From Limnomonas spitsbergensis (Eukaryota > Chlorophyta > Chlorophyceae > Chlamydomonadales): DNA of 64,000 nucleotides. Under the pieces are notes generated by a model. It did no database searches, was not told the origin of the DNA, and saw only the letters and a list, made by a program, of their open reading frames with translations. Positions 1 through 11,800 of this stretch are shown here, in pieces (position 1 is the stretch's first letter; the number at the start of each line of letters is the position of its first letter). The stretch covers positions 2,043,501 through 2,107,500 of the forward strand of contig JAYJMM010000019.1 of NCBI GenBank assembly GCA_037349105.1. Direction: 5' to 3'. Both the position numbers and the translations under genes were made by a program.

Positions 1-46
1 GGCCAAGCCTTTTTGATCAGGGCCCAGAGGTGTGACGTCATTGACT
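1..46 (+). mobile_element. LINE 3'-end fragment (family A)
   Basis: The first 46 bases match the 3' terminal block shared by about 18 places in this window: GAGCCTTTTTGAGCAGGGC followed by CCAGAGGTGTAACGTCATTGA. The block lies downstream of a reverse-transcriptase C-terminal reading frame at 37701, so I read it as the conserved 3' end of a non-LTR retrotransposon. Only the last 46 bases are inside the window, so the extent to the left is unknown. Confidence 0.6.
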
Positions 47-478
47 CGGTAAAGGAAGAAGCGTTTTATGAGCTCGTCAGTGCATAGCTGTGTTTTTGTG
101 TGTTTCGGTTTTACGTGGTGTTCATAATGACGTGGATGTCTTTGTGCAAACATGTATCTTTCTGGCGTTACTTCAGCTCGGATCACGAAGATCAATATAT
201 AATATCGACTTTCTGGGTTTTCTCTCGGCCCAGAAGCTTCTTTAATGTCAGAAAGGTCATTTGGTTATTTCAATGTGTTATTTCAATCGAAGTCATGGCC
301 TTTTTCGCATCTTGGAACACAGTGAGGAAGTGAGAGATGAGTGCTAGCTATGCATGCTTTGCCCGACCGGTTCCTCATGCCTGTTTGATTGCGGGTCAAA
401 CTCAGCACAACGCATGGCTTTTATGCATGACTCCATGAACCGGTTATCAGCAAGGCTCTCTGAATGTCCTGTTAATGA

Positions 479-572
479 CGTTACACCTCTGGGCCATGCT
501 GAAATGAAGCTCGGCCACGTCGGCAAACAAAACGTCAGGTAGGAAAGTCAAGGGAGAAGGCAGAAGAGGAAA
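479..572 (-). mobile_element. LINE 3'-end fragment (variant B)
   Basis: Reverse-orientation copy beginning GACGTTACACCTCTGGGCC and continuing with GCTGAAATGAAGCTCGGCC. The 'CTGAAATGAAGCTCGGCCACGT' variant is shared with 1250-1300, 39110-39185 and 56755-56880 and appears to be a sister subfamily of the 'CTCAAAAAGGCTCGGCCGCG' form. Confidence 0.55.
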
Positions 573-623
573 GAAAGATTCTCTGAATGTCCTGTGAAGA
601 TAACATGCCTGCTACGTCATTTA

Positions 624-745
624 ATGACATAACACATCTGGGCCCTATGACCATGGCTTTGAGCAGGGCCCAGAAGTGTAACGTCATTGACCTCAGGGCC
701 CTACGTCACTTCATGACAAAACACATCTGGGCCCTACGTCAGAGA
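624..745. mobile_element. Cluster of short LINE 3'-end pieces in opposing orientations
   Basis: Three short matches to the LINE 3' terminus sit side by side: 625-650 (minus), 658-692 (plus, GAGCAGGGCCCAGAAGTGTA) and 708-740 (minus). The opposing copies could form a hairpin. This looks like nested insertion followed by decay, and no coding sequence is present. Confidence 0.4.
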
Positions 746-784
746 CTCTATGGCCACCATACATAGCTGCCGCGCACAGTGCCA

Positions 785-985
785 ATGACGTTACACCTGT
801 GGGCCCTGCTCAAAAAGGCTCGGCCGCGTGGGCGCCTACCTATTAGGGGCAGGAAAAAAGAGGGAAAGGGGTTGAATAAGTAGAAGGGTCAGACAAAAGG
901 CTGGAAAGGAAAGGCAAAGGAAGTTCCAGCCTCTGAGAACGTCTACGCCTCAACGATATCTACCACGTCCAGTGATAAATGTGGT
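785..985 (-). mobile_element. LINE 3' region, longer copy
   Basis: Begins with the 3' terminal block (GACGTTACACCTGTGGGCC) and extends about 150 bp further into the element than most copies. The extension (AAAAGAGGGAAAGGGG, GGCTGGAAAGGAAAGGCAAAGG, AACGTCTACGCCTCAACG) is repeated with mismatches at 1895-2040. The two are therefore related copies about 1.1 kb apart in the same orientation. Confidence 0.5.
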
Positions 986-1196
986 AACTTCCTCTATTTG
1001 CCTGTAAGTGGATGGAGACAAGCCATGGGAGGCCATCCTGTTCTGCCTGTACCCAGTTGCCCACTTGCCCCGAAACCTAAGCTTACCACTGAAAGCCAGC
1101 ATCCACTCTCAGATGCTCCCATGTGTCCTCAAGGACAACATCCAAAGCATCATGGAGGGATGCATGGCTGGATTATTGGGGTGGACTTGCCAACCT

Positions 1197-1300
1197 TTCT
1201 CTCCTCTTGTGCCTTCTCCCCTGGCTTTCCTAACTGACTTTTTGTTTGATGACGTGGCCGACCTTCATTTCAGCATGGCCCAGAGGTGTAACGTCATCAA
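1197..1300 (+). mobile_element. LINE 3'-end fragment (variant B)
   Basis: Contains a pyrimidine-rich stretch, then GACTTTTTGTTTGATGACGT and GCCCAGAGGTGTAACGTCAT. The same arrangement recurs at 39060-39185 (GACTTTTTGTTTGCCGACGT), which defines a second subfamily with its own 3' leader. Confidence 0.5.
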
Positions 1301-1395
1301 CATGGATGAGTTGTCAAACCAGATTCTCCATGAACTCGGCCCTGACCCCCACCTCAAACCTAAAAAACAAGGTAGCACGATTTAGTCGTTGAGGC

Positions 1396-1868
1396 CATCA
1401 TATCATATCATATCATATCAGCAATATGATATGATGTGGTATTAACTATTCCATGCATGGGCATGGGTATGGTGAATTGGTAATGAGTTGGGAATAAGGC
1501 TCTTGATGAGCTCTTCTGCCATGCCGACCGTTCTACGTATTCTACGCCATAATGGGCCTAGTTGCTGCAAGATTTTGCAACACGTAACGCATGTACCATG
1601 GAAAATGTGGCTGGATGCATGGACGCATGGTGACCCTTGGGCCGAAGGGGTCAGTCCGTCAGTGGGAGCGCTCGCATGCTGCATTCTGCCATGTCAGTTA
1701 TGCATGTGAATGGGGTCAAGGGTCATGCACCCCGTGAATGCATGGGCTTATTCTTTGTCAATTCTGCAGATTTTAGGCTAGATATGTTTTTGACTGCAAA
1801 ATATGATTTGGTCAAAACACCATATCATATCATATCATATCATATCATATCATATCATATCCATATCA
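1396..1868. repeat. Two ATATC/GATAT microsatellite tracts
   Basis: ATATC pentamers run at about 1398-1432, partly inverted to GATAT, and again for about ten units at 1820-1868. The DNA between them carries no recognisable gene. The inverted stretch at 1398-1432 could form a small cruciform. Confidence 0.8.
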
Positions 1869-1874
1869 TACTAC

Positions 1875-2268
1875 CTTGCTTAAAAAGGCTGGGGCACGTG
1901 GGCGCCTAAACAAAAGAGGCAGAAAAAAAGAAGGAAAGGGGGTAAACCAAGTGAAGGGACAGACAAAAGGCTGGAAAGGAAAGACAAAGGATGTTCCAGT
2001 CTCTGAGAACATCTACGTCGCAACGATTTCTACCACGTCTTCCACAAAAGCCAGGGCCACCTCAAACCTGTACGTCATGCGCTGGCTGATCTTGGCCAAC
2101 AGCTTGCAAGCAGACGGGCTGAGGGCACTGTGCATGAAGCGGATCCGTAATATGGTACGCAAAATAAAGAGAGCAGCCAGAGACTGCATTGATCAAGAGG
2201 AAGGAGGCGAAGAGGTTAAAACCAACCTCACCAACGCATTACTCAGGGCAGCCCCGACACAAACATGA
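1875..2268 (-). mobile_element. LINE 3' region, longest untranslated copy
   Basis: Starts with a degraded 3' block (AAAAAGGCTGGGGCACGTGG) and shares about 150 bp with 830-985. Past that it continues to about 2268 with no similarity to other copies here. A plus-strand open frame of 130 codons crosses it, but its composition is Lys/Arg-rich low complexity derived from the purine-rich tract, so I do not call it a gene. Confidence 0.4.
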
Positions 2269-2389
2269 AACATACGGACAACGTCTTCACAGTTCCTTAT
2301 GGTGTCCTGCCTGAAATCAATGGCGATGTTGTGCACCTGGGAGAGGGGATGTTGTATGCAGGGTCGGCGGTGGTGATAATTTGTCTCCT

Positions 2390-2491
2390 CATGCCCCCTG
2401 CCTCCTTGCATTGGTGCCAAGATATCACCCCCCAGCTCTTCATGCCCCCTGCCTCCTTGCATTGGTGCCAAGATATCACCCCCCAGCTCTT
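2390..2491. repeat. 51-bp tandem duplication
   Basis: A 51-bp unit containing CATGCCCCCTGCCTCCTTGC and AAGATATCACCCCCCAGCTC is present twice, almost without change, which implies a recent event. The period equals that of two intronic minisatellites further on (23821 and 47568), although the sequences are unrelated. Confidence 0.8.
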
Positions 2492-2647
2492 CGACTCTGT
2501 CAAGGCCTTGAGCCGGGACTACATAGTTGAGCTGCTGGCCAGTTGTGTGTCTGTCTACTGCAGGATCTGAAGCAAACTTCAGTACAGTAAGTGCCTAAGA
2601 GACGCATGCAAGGCTGTGGTGGCGCTGATGTCTCAACCAGGTCTATG

Positions 2648-2840
2648 AAGTTTGTGAAAAATTTAGAGTCCAGCGGGGCATCACATTTGATGCATGGGAC
2701 TTGTGCCCGTAAACCGGTACAGGCACTAAATACGCTAGGATAGCGACCGAAAACCAGTGACCCCTCTGGGCAAACAACTAGCACACAACCACCGAGCAGT
2801 AGCATGGGAATGAACCTCGTCGGCTCTAACAGGTCTAGCT
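2648..2840 (+). mobile_element. Dispersed repeat family C, long copy
   Basis: The family core is TTTACAGTCCAGCAGAGC, ATCACATTTGATGCATGGGA, then GTAAACCGGTACAGGCACT and CTGGGCAA.CAACTAGCACAC. Copies in the window are 2648-2840, 3014-3065, 3856-3900, 15668-15780, 31328-31412 and 55964-56160. The 2648 and 55964 copies share about 190 bp. I see no coding sequence, terminal inverted repeat or clear target duplication; a SINE or solo element end is possible. Confidence 0.5.
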
Positions 2841-3013
2841 GAGGGCTGCCCTGTCGCTGCGCCCATATCCAGTTTGGGGCTACTTCCGGCTCCGCATATG
2901 GCCTGGCCTAGTCTGGTTGGGTGCGTGCCACCTCATTGTTGCACACTCATGGGGGGACTGCTGTTGCTGTGGACCATGCATCATTGCTAGGGCCACCCAG
3001 TGTGTGTGCTCAG

Positions 3014-3065
3014 TGAAGTTTTTACAGTCCAACGGGGCATCACATTTGATGCAAGGGACTTGTGT
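3014..3065 (+). mobile_element. Dispersed repeat family C, short copy
   Basis: Contains GTGAAGTTTTTACAGTCCAA and GCATCACATTTGATGCAAGG. It matches only the first 50 bp of the family. It lies 350 bp downstream of the longer copy in the same orientation. Confidence 0.5.
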
Positions 3066-3855
3066 GCTCAGCACCATTGGTGGGCAAAGTCTGCATTTAT
3101 GCACATACTTAACGAGGAGCAGCATCCTCGCATCCATTCTTTAGTGCCCAGCACTAAGACGCTCCGCGGCCGGAGATATTATGTGTGTTTGCAGGTTCTA
3201 TGGAACATCTATCCTGGTATTTTTCTTACTGATGTGTATGAATAATTTTGTGACAAAGTGTACAACATTTGCACTTAAAACGCTATTATCACCAGCAGAC
3301 TGGCAGTTTTCCTGGGGAACTGAGGCAGCTTCCTTGACATGGCAAAAATAATGTTTGCCAGCCATTTTCTGCATGGCTTGCTAATAGAGTGCTGGGTCAG
3401 AGTTCAGAATTTGTCCTGCCTACAGTTGTTGCACACGGTCCCATGCGCAATCTAATGACGGATGGATTGTGAAAGCTGTAACTAACTAAATTGATTTAGG
3501 GTAACTTGAGATCTGTATTGTTAAGCAAAAGTGTACAACACTAGGTTTGCTGTCGAAGGGAGGGCATGTGCCATGCTGTAACACCTGTGGAGTGTGGCCG
3601 AGTGTTAAGCATGCCCCAGCGAGTATGCACTCTTCTCCACCTCTGGGCTTTGCTGACAAGGCCGGGCCGCGCGGGTTTCCACCTGCCTGGCTGGGAGAGG
3701 CACTACCGGAAGGAAAGAGGACATAATGGGCCAACAGGAAAAACTCGAACATGAAAAGAGTGAGATGAGGGCTTTGAGGCCTATAATTGTGCAAACCTAA
3801 GTAGCTGCTGATCGGATTGAGATTCTGGGCTAGCAAGGTTACTCGTTAAGTTGTT

Positions 3856-4256
3856 TGCGAAGTTTTTACAGTCCAGCAGACATCACATTTGGTACATTGT
3901 CTGCTTCCAGTGCCCTAGCGTGAAGGAGAGGCTTAGGGAGAGAGGTTGGGCAGGCCCCCCGGAAGGTGCAACAGACTTTCAACAGTTGTACGAGGGGAGG
4001 CTCTGACTTTTGTTGAGGACGTCGTTCGTCTTGTTGAGGCCTAGTTTTGTTGTTTTTCTTTGCCTTCTTGGGGAATAGGCTTGAGAGGGGCAAGTTTACT
4101 TCGGGCTGCCTTTTCCTTTGGGGGGGTAGTTATTTCCTATGTTTTCTTCTTCTTCTTCTTTCCCTCTTAACTTAAGTTTCTTTTCTTCCAACGAGACAGT
4201 TGGGCGCCCACGCGACCGCGCCTTTTTGAGCAGGGCCCAGAGGTGTAATGTCATTG
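3856..4256 (+). mobile_element. 5'-truncated LINE copy with CDS tail and 3' UTR
   Basis: From about 3894 to 4042 the DNA matches the last 50 or so codons of the reverse-transcriptase frame at 37540-37701: the CCCTAGCGTGAAGGAGAGGC block, TTTCAACAGTTGTACGAGG, then TTGTTGAGGCCTAG as stop. The 3' UTR follows (TTCTTGGGGAATAGGC, a long T/C tract) and the terminal block ends at about 4256. A family C fragment (3856-3900) abuts the truncated 5' end. Relative to 37701 the frame has lost bases near 4000, so this copy is dead. Confidence 0.75.
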
Positions 4257-4737
4257 GCATTTGGTACAGAGCCAAAGGGAGATCCAAAGTTGATTAGGAA
4301 TTGGGCCCACACACAGTTTTCGTTCCCCCACACTATCTTCTCTCTCCCCCCGCCTAGCGCGTCGGGTTCCATGTTCCTGCCCCCTCACGGCATGGCTGCA
4401 CCATGGCCAAGGCTGTGCATGGTAGCTGGAACTGACCCTAGTCATTCCCTTGAGCGTTCAGCAGGGTCCTGCGGGTATGCAGGGCTAAACACAATTTTCC
4501 TGAGTGAGCTCAGTCGTGGGGACAAGTTGTGTCTCAACTCTCACTCAATTGGGAAGCCGCCGCAGGTGTTTGAGGGACCTCATACAGGAACATCATGCTA
4601 CACAACGGACAAGTCAAAATTTATCACAGTAGAAGGACATTCACCAACGCTAATCTTTATGCCTGCTCAACCCACTTCCGCCACGTCTCTCGGCAGCCAC
4701 TATTGGGCCAACTGGGACCACCCCTTGGCCAGCCTGT

Positions 4738-4835
4738 GGCCGAGACCATGCGCACCCGGACTTTTTTTTGGTGTGTCAGCGTCTCAGGTTTTCTAGGGTT
4801 GGGCGGCCGGCCTCACACCTTGTCAAGTCCAAAGA
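4738..4835 (+). repeat. Dispersed repeat D, copy 1
   Basis: Contains CGCACCCGGACTTTTTTTTG, GGGCGGCCGGCCTCACACCT and TGTCAAGTCC. A diverged copy lies at 24929-25012 inside kinesin intron 26 (CGCACCCGGACTGATTCTTT, GGGCGGCCGGCCTGACACCT). The element type is unknown, and both copies are on the same strand. Confidence 0.6.
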
Positions 4836-5224
4836 ACAGAAAGAGACCAGAGTAGCCGATCTCCTTGCACCAGGTCCCCCTTACCACAGGCCGTGATGTA
4901 GATGTATATTACCTGAAGCGCACAGAAATAATCACTGGCAGTCGAAATGAGGTGGTGAGTCCCATCTATAACGCGAGACATTTCCCCTGGTGCTGTCATC
5001 CCTGGCTGCCCTCGTCCCTTGTGGGGCAGGCAAGGGCTGGGACAGCTGCACCTTGCTTATGTCAGAAATCCTACCATGGGGACAGCATTAATCACTTCCA
5101 GAGTTCCAGTCAAGGGTGGCATAGTCCTACTTTCCGGCCACGGCCATGCACGCTGTACTCATTCGCCACGATCCAGCAGCAGCAGCATTGGAGGGGCCAA
5201 CACTTTTTCCGAGTGAAACATGAT

Positions 5225-5425
5225 TATCGCGCCTCCAAGATGCGCTCGTCTTGCTCATACGTATTGGGTGAATTCCTGAGCCGTGCACCGTACCGAGGCA
5301 AGTTCCGAAACGCAAGCATTAGTCTTCTGGAAGAAAAAAGAACCCCTTGAGGATATTTGACGTATATATAACGTCACGTCACGTCAACGTCAAGGGGCGG
5401 GGTTCGGCAGGACGCACAATTCATC
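5225..5425 (+). repeat. Dispersed repeat E: TGACGT-rich block
   Basis: Two motifs occur here in order: CGCCTCCAAGATGCGCTCGT (5231-5250) and GGGGCGGGGTTCGGCAGGAC (about 5394-5413). Both recur together at 61987-62080, and the second also ends each 550-bp unit at 60590 and 61140. Several ACGTCA steps separate them. It is probably an internal part of the inverted-repeat element found at 59579-61184. Confidence 0.55.
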
Positions 5426-5820
5426 GGAGAAGCCAAGTGGAAGAGGCCGGACATGATGAACGCCCCCGAAGCAGCAGAGGGGCGACTACAATCAAGGCAA
5501 CAACTGGCATCCTGTCACACTTATGGAATGAAAAATACGTCATGGTAGGTCCAAATCTGGTCTGAACCAGAGGGTCAAGACAATTTTGAGGAAACGTGTT
5601 TCGGAGCAGAAAGCTGACTGACAGGACTAGAACCGAGTGACTGTCACGGTCGAAAGCATGAGGGAAGGGGGCGTGCAGGATGGACTTTATTAGCAATAAT
5701 CCCTGATAACCTGCCCAACTTTTCCAATGTTTCTCGCTGCTGTTTGATCGTGTCCGACAGCTGACCAGTCTCGCTCTCTAGCTCTTGTTTGCTAGGTCAC
5801 CTATTTTTTTTAAAGTCGGG

Positions 5821-8800
5821 ATGGACCGCGAAAATGAGGAGTCATGCAGCGTCTGCGTCGCTGTTAAAATCCGACCCTTGGTGCCGACGGAGCAAGACCA
5901 GGGCTGCAGGCTGTCACTCACGGTCACGCCTGGACTGCCTCAGGTAACACGCGCGGTCGATGAAACTTCTCGATCATTTCATCCGCGACAAGCAGCAGGG
6001 GGGGTGTTCCGACAAGGCATCAGGCATACCTCCCGCAACAGTGCCCGTCCCGGTCCTATGCCATTCCACTTGCTGTCAAGATTAATGCTGATATGCGCAA
6101 CTTTCCACCTCACCTCCCGATTTTGAATATGCTTGCATCCCTTAGATTCCATCTTGACATGCCCGTTGTCCTCACCAGGTGTTCACTGGCAGTCATGAGT
6201 TCACCTACGACCATGTCTTTGGCGGAGATGGCTCCAGCCCAGATATGCTGTACTCCAAATGTGTTTCGCCCCTGGTGGAGGGTCTGTTTAGGGGATACAA
6301 CGCAACAGTCTTTGCGTACGGCCAGACTGGTGAGCTCGGAGGATGGAGGAGGGTGGCGGGGCTGATTGACCCTGCCATGCAGGCCGGACCAGGCTGTTCC
6401 TCATATACTGTAATGCTCGCCAAGGTTTCCTAGTCTAAGCTTCTTGTCATCCTGATTCATGGCTTGGCGAGAAATGGGTCAAAATGTGTAAGTGGTTGTG
6501 TGTATGCATGGGCATGTGATGCAGGACCACTGGACGTGATATTCAGTACTTCTTTACCGGCCAGGAGTCCACGTTCAGCAGGCCTCCTGATTGGGGTTTA
6601 AACTTGACCGGCTTATAGATACAGGCCCAAGCAGCATGGGGCTTCCGGCCTGAGGTCAGGGGGCAGCTGAACTGTAGCGGAGCCACGTAAAAAGAAGCTG
6701 GTGGTATTGCCTGCTCAGGGAGCCCCACAGCCCAGCATTGGTGGACGTGGGTTGGGTCTCCACTAGTGGATGGGGGGTCTCATTTCAGAGGTCGTCTGAG
6801 TTCCCACCTTATCCTGAAAGGCTATTTTGAAACTGCAGGGCATTTTTGAAAGTGCCAGGGCTTCAGTGGGGTACGAGTTGCTGCAGTCGCAGCGTCTTCA
6901 TCTACCGAAATAGCTTTATGAAAGAGCCAGACAATGCAAGGAAACTGAAAATGTTGAAGAAAGGGTGACAGGATTGCAAAGGCATGCCCTGTAAACTCCA
7001 TGAGAATAATGCAGCAGCAGCCATGTATTGGTCTGCATATAGACTATGCATGGCTGGCCTATGCATTTCTTTGGCTTTGCGGTACCTGCGTAGAGCTTTT
7101 GACAGCCTGTCATCTGCAGCAAACCAGTAGTTGTTTTTGTTAGTTGTTACGGCCTGAACCCAACAGCTGTCACCAACGAGGTTCAGGCCCACTAGTGAAC
7201 CAACCACCACCCGCAACAGGTAGTGGCCTGACAATCTCCATGGGTAGCCAGGACATAATTGGCGGCAATCATAGCTCCCGTTTGCCCAACCGCATAGGCC
7301 CATATTCGTCGCAAACCCTCGTCCCACATCTCGTTTTTTCAACCACACCACCCACCCACCCACCCACCCATCCACACCATACCACCCACCACCCGCAACA
7401 GGCAGTGGCAAGACGTTCACCATGGGTAGCGAGTACAAACCTGGCGGCAAGGCACATGGAGTCATCCCCGAGGCCATTGGAGCCATCTTTGCACGAATCT
7501 CTGCGGTGAGACTCATGGGCGACCAACACTTTGAATTGTGCATGCTCGACCACCGAAATGATCAACATAGGTGTCCATGATTCTCATGCATACATGTTAA
7601 CACAGGAGTCCATGATTCTCATGCACTTATGTCTCAAGCTCAAGAGGTTGATCTTGAACCGTGCCCTGCTTGTCCCTCTTTCCTTGGCGTAGGTCCGGGA
7701 CTATGAGTGTTGCGTGCGCGTCAGCTTTGTGGAGATCCATAAGGAGACCATCAAGGATCTACTCATTTCCGGACAGGGTCAGTGTGCTTGTTGGCTCGCT
7801 TTGATAAGTTGGCAATGCTCGTGAGGCAGCAGCAGGCGCATGAGGATGCATTTGTGAAATCCCCATCCAGTGTCACCCGGGGTGCTCTCAGCCGTTTTTT
7901 CATGCGTCCAGGGTCTTTTAATCTCAGAACAGGGTCAGTGATATTTTCAGGCTCAAGCTTGTTGGTCTGGTCGCTGAGATCAGCCATGTCCAGCCTATGG
8001 GGCGGTGGCAGGCGCATTGATGCATAGGTACAAAATTTAGGAATATTTCAAGCAAGCGGCATTGGAGTGGGTGGGGAATTGGGTATGTCCCCAGCCAGCG
8101 GCATTGGGGTGGGGGGCAAATGGAGCCCAACTTCAGGAAGGGTTTTCTCAGCAGTTTCCCATGCTTCAAGGGATGAGTTCCTAGGCCGTCATGTGTTGTA
8201 TGACGAACATGCAAATGCTGTTACTCAGTGGTTTGCCCAGAAGAGCCATCTCAGATATTTCCAATACTGCACCTCTAATGATAGTATCTTTGCTCAGGTC
8301 CGCGCCCGGCCGCCACCATCCGCGAGAACCCCGGCGGTGGCGTGAGCCTGTACGGTGCAGTCGAAAAGGAGGTCCGGTCCGTAGAGGAGATGGCTGCGGT
8401 CCTGGACATGGGCACGCTGTGCAGGTCCACGGCCTCGACCAGCATGAACAGCCGCTCCTCCCGCTCCCATGCAATCTATACGATCACCGTGGAGCAGCGG
8501 CGACAGGCCGGTCCCTCCGGTGGGTCACCACCCACAGTGTTTGTAATTTTGGCGACAGGGCGTCAGGCGGCAGCAGGCCGCCCAAGAAGCACAGCTGGCC
8601 ACACCTGGGGTGTCAGTCCGGAGTCTGGTGTGCAGCTGACTTATGGCTGAGTCACGAAAAAACGAAAAAATGACAAGCGGTGTTATGTGAAGTATGCAGC
8701 AGACCAGCTTCAGGCGGCCGCCGGGCAGCCACTAAAAGAGATCTAAGTTCTGGCTGACTGGTATGGAAACAGAGAGCTGGTATCAGAGAGTGTTCAAGAG

Positions 8801-11800
8801 GTGGAGCAGTGGCAGCGAAGATTTACAAGTGGTGGCACTCTAGGTCGTCAGGCTAAGGCAGGGCAGAAGGCAGTATAAATAAAGAGACACGAGAGGGTTC
8901 AACTGCCGTAGGAAAATCAACGTTCAACTTCTAACTACCGAAGGAAAGTCTAGTCGACATGTGAAAGGGAGGGAATGATACCCGACCACAGTGAGGCAGA
9001 ATAGCCTACTGGAGAGGCCCTTGGCCCCTTAGTCTCTCCCGCGGCCCCTGCTGCTGAACTCACTCAGACCGTTATTTTGTCCCCTCAGGGCTGCTGCTGC
9101 TGCTCCTGCTTTTGTCCCCACGGCCTCTGCTGCTGAGCTCATTCTGAACGGCTATACGTCCCCATGGCCCCTGCTGCTGCACTCTAACTGGTCATTAGTC
9201 CCCACGGCTGGTGCATCAGGTGCCGTTGTGTCCTCAGTTGTTGACGAGGAGGAGGAGGCGGAGGAGGAGGGTGTGCCTGCATGCTCTGAAGAGCTGATGG
9301 ATGACTATCTGTGCGCAAAGATGCACCTGGTAGGCATGGGGAATTGGGACGGGCAGGGGCTCAGGGAACTGGGATCCTGGTTTGGGAAGGGGCCCAGGGT
9401 ACAGGGGCCCAGGCACACCACGCCTTTCGGGCAGCAAGTGGGCTGAGTGCACTGAGGGGCAAGATGCTGTCTGCTACCTGTGTATAAAAAACAGTTTTGT
9501 GTGCAACACAGGTCCACCTTGCGGGCAGTGATTGGACCACTTATTTTGAATGGGGCCAGCAGGCACCACACCTAAATGGACATCGTAGATATCAGACAGA
9601 GATATCTCCGTTGGATCTGATGCCCACCTTCTATAGACACAAGAGGTCCCCTTTCATCAGTGCTGTGCTATTGCGTCGTAATTCAAAATCTGGGTCGGTA
9701 ATTACGGTCCCTTCCTGGTAAAGTAGCTGAATTTGCCTGGAAATTACGGTACTGAAACTCAGCTACGTAATTCAGCCACCGTAAGGACCGTCATCGGCAC
9801 TGCCGCACATGCTTGCTCATTTGCCCCTGGTTTTGCACCCCAGGTGGACCTGGCAGGCAGCGAGCGGGCTAAACGCACCAAGGCTGAGGGCGCCCGGTTG
9901 AAGGAGGGCATCCACATCAACCGCGGCCTGCTGGCGCTGGGGAACGTGATCAATGCGATTGTGGACAACCACAAACACGTGCCTTACCGGGACAGCAAGC
10001 TCACGAGACTGCTGCAGGTGAGGCGGGTGGGGGAACGGAAGCTGCCATGGCCGACTACCGACGTTACTTCATTGGTTTGGCTTGATGCTGGGGCAAGCTC
10101 GCCCCTAGGGTGTTTCGAACATCTGACGAAGACCCTGGCCGATGCCCCTGCATACTTTGTAATATAAGTATATACCGTAGTCACGGACGTGTTTCGTTGT
10201 TTTCGAATTTCGTTGTTGCTTAACAAGTCGCTGTTTTGGCGATTTTTTTGATTCGTTGCCCCTTAACGTGAAAAATTCCAGTCAAAAACATTTTTACCAG
10301 TCGATTTCGTTTCTCCCTGAAGAACGATCAAAAAAACGAAATACATCCGTGACTACGGTAACTAAATACAGTACCGTGCCCCATAGGCGCTAAACTTTGG
10401 TCCCGCACATTTTTTTATTTAATGTCGTGGTGCCCTCTTTCAGAATTATCGCTCATAGAGGATAAATTTCTACCATTCTTATGGTCTGCATAGTGCACAG
10501 CCAGGCTTTCAGCAGTTCAACTCTACCAGTACCACCTTTTCTCCCTGTCAGTCTTCCCACCTGGGTCGTTGTTTGCGGAAAACTATTGAGAACTTCCAAT
10601 ACAGTGTCTATAGCCCTCCCTGCCATTTTAGGAAAACAGTTGAGCCATTTCCAAACAATGCCCACACCAGGGTGTCTACAGCTTTCCCTGCCAGCCCACT
10701 TTGTCTGTTCCCTTGCTGCTCTGCTAAGCCCCTGGTTGCCGATACGTTTCCCTGTTGCTGCAGGACTCCTTGGGGGGCAACAGCAGGACCGTGATGATTG
10801 CTTGTGTCAGCCCCGCGGACATCAACTTTGAGGAGAGCCTGAACACCCTCAGGTGGGAAATCAAGCACCTGCACTCTGACGCTGCATGAGTTGAAGCCTA
10901 TTTTACCCTAACCCACCTTTTTTCTGGGGCTGCCCAGCTTCAGCCTTCAGCCAAACCGTGTACATTGGGCTTCAAATCCTGAGCGGCCCAGCTTTAACGT
11001 TAACCCTAAATCCCTGTACCGCGACCTCCATGATCGCGTGTGTCAGCCCCGCAGACATTAGCTTTGAGAAAAGCCTTCACACACTCAGTTGGGATAAAAA
11101 AAGCGATACTACTGCACAGTCCAGAGACAGGAAGCCCCGCCTCGACAAACGTCTGACAGCCCTAACCCAGCACCTGCTTTCTGACGCTGCGCAACTTAAT
11201 CTGTAATCCCAACCTAAGCGCAGCACCTCCCAGCTACAGCCCTCACCCTTCAACCAACCATGCACATTGCACATTTAAAACCTGGGCTGCCCAGCTTCAA
11301 CCTGAACCCTAAACCCCTCTGCGGCTGCTGAGGTATGTGGACAGAGCCCACCACGTCCGCAAACCTAACACGGCACCTTCCCTTTCACACTGCCCAGCTT
11401 CACCATTAACCTGAGACATAAACCCTAACATGGCACATTCCCTTTCACACTGCCCGGTTTCACCATTAACCTGAAACCCAAACCCTAACACGGTACCTTC
11501 CCTTTCACACTGCTCGGCTTCACCATTAATCTGAAACCCAAACCCTAACACGGCACCTTCCCTTTCACACTGCCCATCTTCACCATTAACCTGAAATCCA
11601 AACCCTAACACGGCACCTTCCCTTTCACACTGCCCATCTTCACCATAAACCTGAAACCCAAACCCTAACATGGCACCTTCCCTTTCACGCTGCTCGGCTA
11701 TACATTAACCTGAAACCCAAACCCTAACACGGCACCTTCCCTTTCACACTGCCCGGCTTCACCATAAATCTGAAACCCAAACCCTAACACGGCACCTTCC

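Noticed and set aside
100..333. 77-codon frame with hydrophobic and aromatic residues
   Set aside because: Short and unsupported, in a repeat-rich stretch with no neighbouring exons.
1876..2268. Plus-strand 130-codon Lys/Arg-rich frame
   Set aside because: Lies on the antisense of a LINE 3' region; the composition reflects a purine-rich tract. No start or splice evidence.
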